Source of the DNA: Roseovarius sp. 217
GTDB lineage: Bacteria > Pseudomonadota > Alphaproteobacteria > Rhodobacterales > Rhodobacteraceae
Length of the DNA: 64,000 bases
Assembly: GCF_000152845.1 (NCBI RefSeq)
Contig: NZ_CH902584.1
Span: 2,369,680-2,433,679 of the forward strand
Reading direction: 5' to 3'
Shown here: positions 62,326-64,000 of the stretch, piece by piece
Layout of the letters: every line of letters starts with the position of its first letter
How positions within the stretch are numbered: position 1 is the stretch's first letter
Program-made: the position numbers and the translations under genes
Notes under the pieces: model-generated
Told to the model about the DNA's origin: nothing
The model's input: only the letters and a program-made list of their open reading frames with translations
Databases searched by the model: none

Positions 62326-63299
62326 AATACCGCGTGCTCGCCCAGATCGACACGGGCGCGCCCGGATATCACCTCTTCATAATAGTCAAACAGGCGGTCC
62401 CGCCCGGTTTCAGGCGTGGCCTCGGCATCATAAACCTCCGTCGCCGGGTTCCACACCAGCATCGATTCGGTCGCGTAATAGCGCCCGATCCGCGCCAGTT
62501 CCGCCTTGGCCCGCAAACGCGGCGCGATACGCCCCGCCAGCGAAAGCCCTGCGATGATGGCATCCATCATACCCACCGGCACCTGCCGCACCTTCGCCGG
62601 ACGCCCGAGTCTCTCAAAGAGCCACGCCGCCTGATCGCGCGGGGTGATTGCCGGGCCGGGACCGCCAATCGGCAGGACTTTGTTCCAGCGCCGAGGCTCT
62701 TCCAGACAGCCCGCCAGATAGTCCCCCAGGTCTCGGTCACTGATCGGCTTGCACGCCGTCAACCGCCCGTCCCCGAACACCAAAAAAGGCCGCCCCGCCT
62801 GAATCCGCGCAATCTGTCCCGACAAGGATTTGAAATAGGCCGTGGGCCGCACGATCGAATAGCGCATACCCGAGGCGATCAACCGCGCCTCAAAGGCCAG
62901 CTTGGCCGCCTGAAACGCCAGCATCGGCTTTTGCACGCATATCGCCGACAAAAGCACCATATGCCCAACCCCCGCCGCCTGCGCCGCCTCCAGCGCCAGG
63001 ATATGCGCGTCGTGATCCACCGCCCAGGCATCGCCCGGCAAACCGCTGCGCGAGGCCATGCACGAGACCAGCGCATCAAACCGCTCGCCCCGGACCCCCT
63101 CTCGCCCAAGCTCGGTTATAGCCCCTCGCCGCAGCGTGACCCCTTCCGGCAATCCCGCCGCCTCAGCGCCGGGTCGCAGGAAACAGACCACCGCATGCCC
63201 TCGCGCCAAGAGCGCCGCCACGGTTGCCCGGCCTATCGTTCCGGTGGCGCCCAGAACCAGAACACGTGCGCCCTCGACCACGGGTAGCCTCTCATTCAT
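62322..63299 (-). CDS. bciA: divinyl (proto)chlorophyllide 8-vinyl reductase, BciA type
   Basis: A 325-residue NAD(P)-binding reductase of the atypical SDR/NmrA type. The dinucleotide motif is GATGTIG (17-23). The stretch VSCMASRSG, MVLLSAICVQKPMLAFQ, YSIVRPTAYFKSLSGQIARI and FGDGRLTACKPISDRDL matches BciA, which reduces the 8-vinyl group of divinyl chlorophyllide a in (bacterio)chlorophyll synthesis. The ATG at 63299 is used. Other pigment genes are absent from the window; they would be expected in a photosynthesis cluster elsewhere. Confidence 0.85.
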   Translation of the reverse strand: MNERLPVVEGARVLVLGATGTIGRATVAALLARGHAVVCFLRPGAEAAGLPEGVTLRRGAITELGREGVRGERFDALVSCMASRSGLPGDAWAVDHDAHILALEAAQAAGVGHMVLLSAICVQKPMLAFQAAKLAFEARLIASGMRYSIVRPTAYFKSLSGQIARIQAGRPFLVFGDGRLTACKPISDRDLGDYLAGCLEEPRRWNKVLPIGGPGPAITPRDQAAWLFERLGRPAKVRQVPVGMMDAIIAGLSLAGRIAPRLRAKAELARIGRYYATESMLVWNPATEVYDAEATPETGRDRLFDYYEEVISGRARVDLGEHAVF

Positions 63300-63384
63300 T
63301 TTGGTGATCCCCCGCCTCACCCCTTTGCATTTTACCCGGCCTGCCTATCTGATATACTCATGTTGATCTACAGGAGCATACCCC

Positions 63385-64000
63385 ATGGCGCATACAAGAC
63401 GAAAGCTGGCCGAACTTGATCCGGTCTGGGGACAGATCGCCCAAGAGGCCAAGGCTGCAATCGCCGATGAGCCGCTTTTGGGCGGGCTGATCCATTCAAG
63501 TGTCCTGCACCATGGGACCTTCGAATCAGCGCTGGCCTATCGGATTTCGCTCAAGCTGACCTCGAACGAGATGCCAGAGCAGATCCTTCGCGAGATTTGC
63601 GACAAGGCGCTTGCCTCCGACCCGGAAATCGGCCTCGCCGCGCGCGCCGACATCGTCGCCGTCAATGACCGTGATCCGGCCTGCGACAGGTTTCTCCTGC
63701 CGCTTCTCTTCTTCAAGGGGTTTCAGGCGATCCAAGCCTATCGCATCGCGCATTGGCTCTGGACCACGGGCCGCCGCGATCTCGCGCGCTTTTTCCAGAT
63801 GCGCGCCTCAGAGGTGTTCGGCGTCGATATCCACCCGGCCGCACGGATCGGCAAGGGCATCATGATCGACCACGCCCATTCCATAGTGATCGGTGAAACG
63901 GCGGTGGTGGGCGACAATGTCTCGATGCTGCATTCCGTCACGCTTGGCGGCACCGGCAAGGAAGAAGAGGACCGCCACCCCAAGATCGGCAATGGCGTTC
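63385..64000 (+). CDS. cysE: serine O-acetyltransferase (3' end beyond window)
   Basis: The first 205 residues of a CysE hexapeptide-repeat acetyltransferase, which makes O-acetylserine for cysteine synthesis. The helical N-terminal domain (1-140) has DPVWGQIAQEA and SSVLHHGTFESALAYRI. The left-handed beta helix begins with FGVDIHPAARIGKGIMIDHAHSIVIGETAVVGDNVSMLHSVTLGGTG in family terms, including the catalytic histidine-aspartate region. CAGGAG lies 9 bp before the ATG. The gene is cut by the window edge. Confidence 0.94.
   Translation, partial: MAHTRRKLAELDPVWGQIAQEAKAAIADEPLLGGLIHSSVLHHGTFESALAYRISLKLTSNEMPEQILREICDKALASDPEIGLAARADIVAVNDRDPACDRFLLPLLFFKGFQAIQAYRIAHWLWTTGRRDLARFFQMRASEVFGVDIHPAARIGKGIMIDHAHSIVIGETAVVGDNVSMLHSVTLGGTGKEEEDRHPKIGNGV

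Noticed and set aside
1-64000. CRISPR arrays and rRNA genes.
   Set aside because: No regularly spaced direct repeats and no rRNA-like sequence were seen anywhere in the window.

Overview
The window is a high-GC chromosomal segment of an alphaproteobacterium, most probably a marine member of the Rhodobacterales (Roseobacter group). The gene families support this: irr beside fabA, a TRAP dicarboxylate-type transporter, Hint-domain and RTX proteins, an nrdR-ribD pair, and a BciA-type 8-vinyl reductase. The last suggests bacteriochlorophyll synthesis. The genus cannot be fixed from this sequence alone.

Layout. (1) 1-3249 is core chromosome: a cytochrome b561-like protein with a PepSY partner, divergent from an OmpR-type regulator and its histidine kinase. 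(2) 3250-28418 is a 25.2-kb integrated genomic island. Its limits are an exact 14-bp direct repeat (3250-3263 and 28405-28418) that equals the 3' end, including CCA, of a tRNA-Ser(UGA) gene at its right edge. A tyrosine integrase lies just inside the left end. The pair of TGGTGGCA octamers beside the integrase start recurs at the right end with the same 12-bp spacing. (3) 28493-64000 is core chromosome: a SPOR lipoprotein; dacC-like, tmk, holB, tatD and an MBL hydrolase in one tight operon; a catabolic cluster (enolase superfamily, two alpha/beta hydrolases, a threonine-dehydratase-like enzyme, a HAD dehalogenase); FKBP; irr/fabA; nrdR/ribD; valS; zntB; an Lrp-decarboxylase pair; a Kef antiporter; a GspL/PilP-like hybrid; and a methionine/cysteine set (metY, metF, metR, cysE) with bciA between them.

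The island is a mosaic. From left to right it holds the integrase, a small membrane protein, a Hint protein and a ~6-kb block bounded by decayed direct repeats. That block contains an IS21 element with a frameshifted istA, a DUF302 gene cut by the IS, a TVP38-like protein, a three-times broken fic gene and an EamA transporter. Next come a CbpM/CbpA chaperone pair, an RTX fragment, and a divergent metal locus: a CsoR-type repressor and a His-tailed MFS exporter against a His-rich protein, HupE and a membrane-anchor protein, with an operator-like dyad between them. Then follow an XRE regulator with a 46-codon partner, a LysR-controlled amidase-TRAP transporter operon with a clear dyad, and finally a DUF927 ATPase and AlpA, typical of integrated satellites. 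A palindromic repeat occurs three times, only in the island.

The most unusual signal lies outside the island. Three 208-253 bp elements (35169-35376, 40832-41084, 59633-59842) fill tail-to-tail gene gaps. They share terminal inverted repeats and several helices that are kept by paired sequence changes, which points to a structured RNA or DNA family that I do not recognise.
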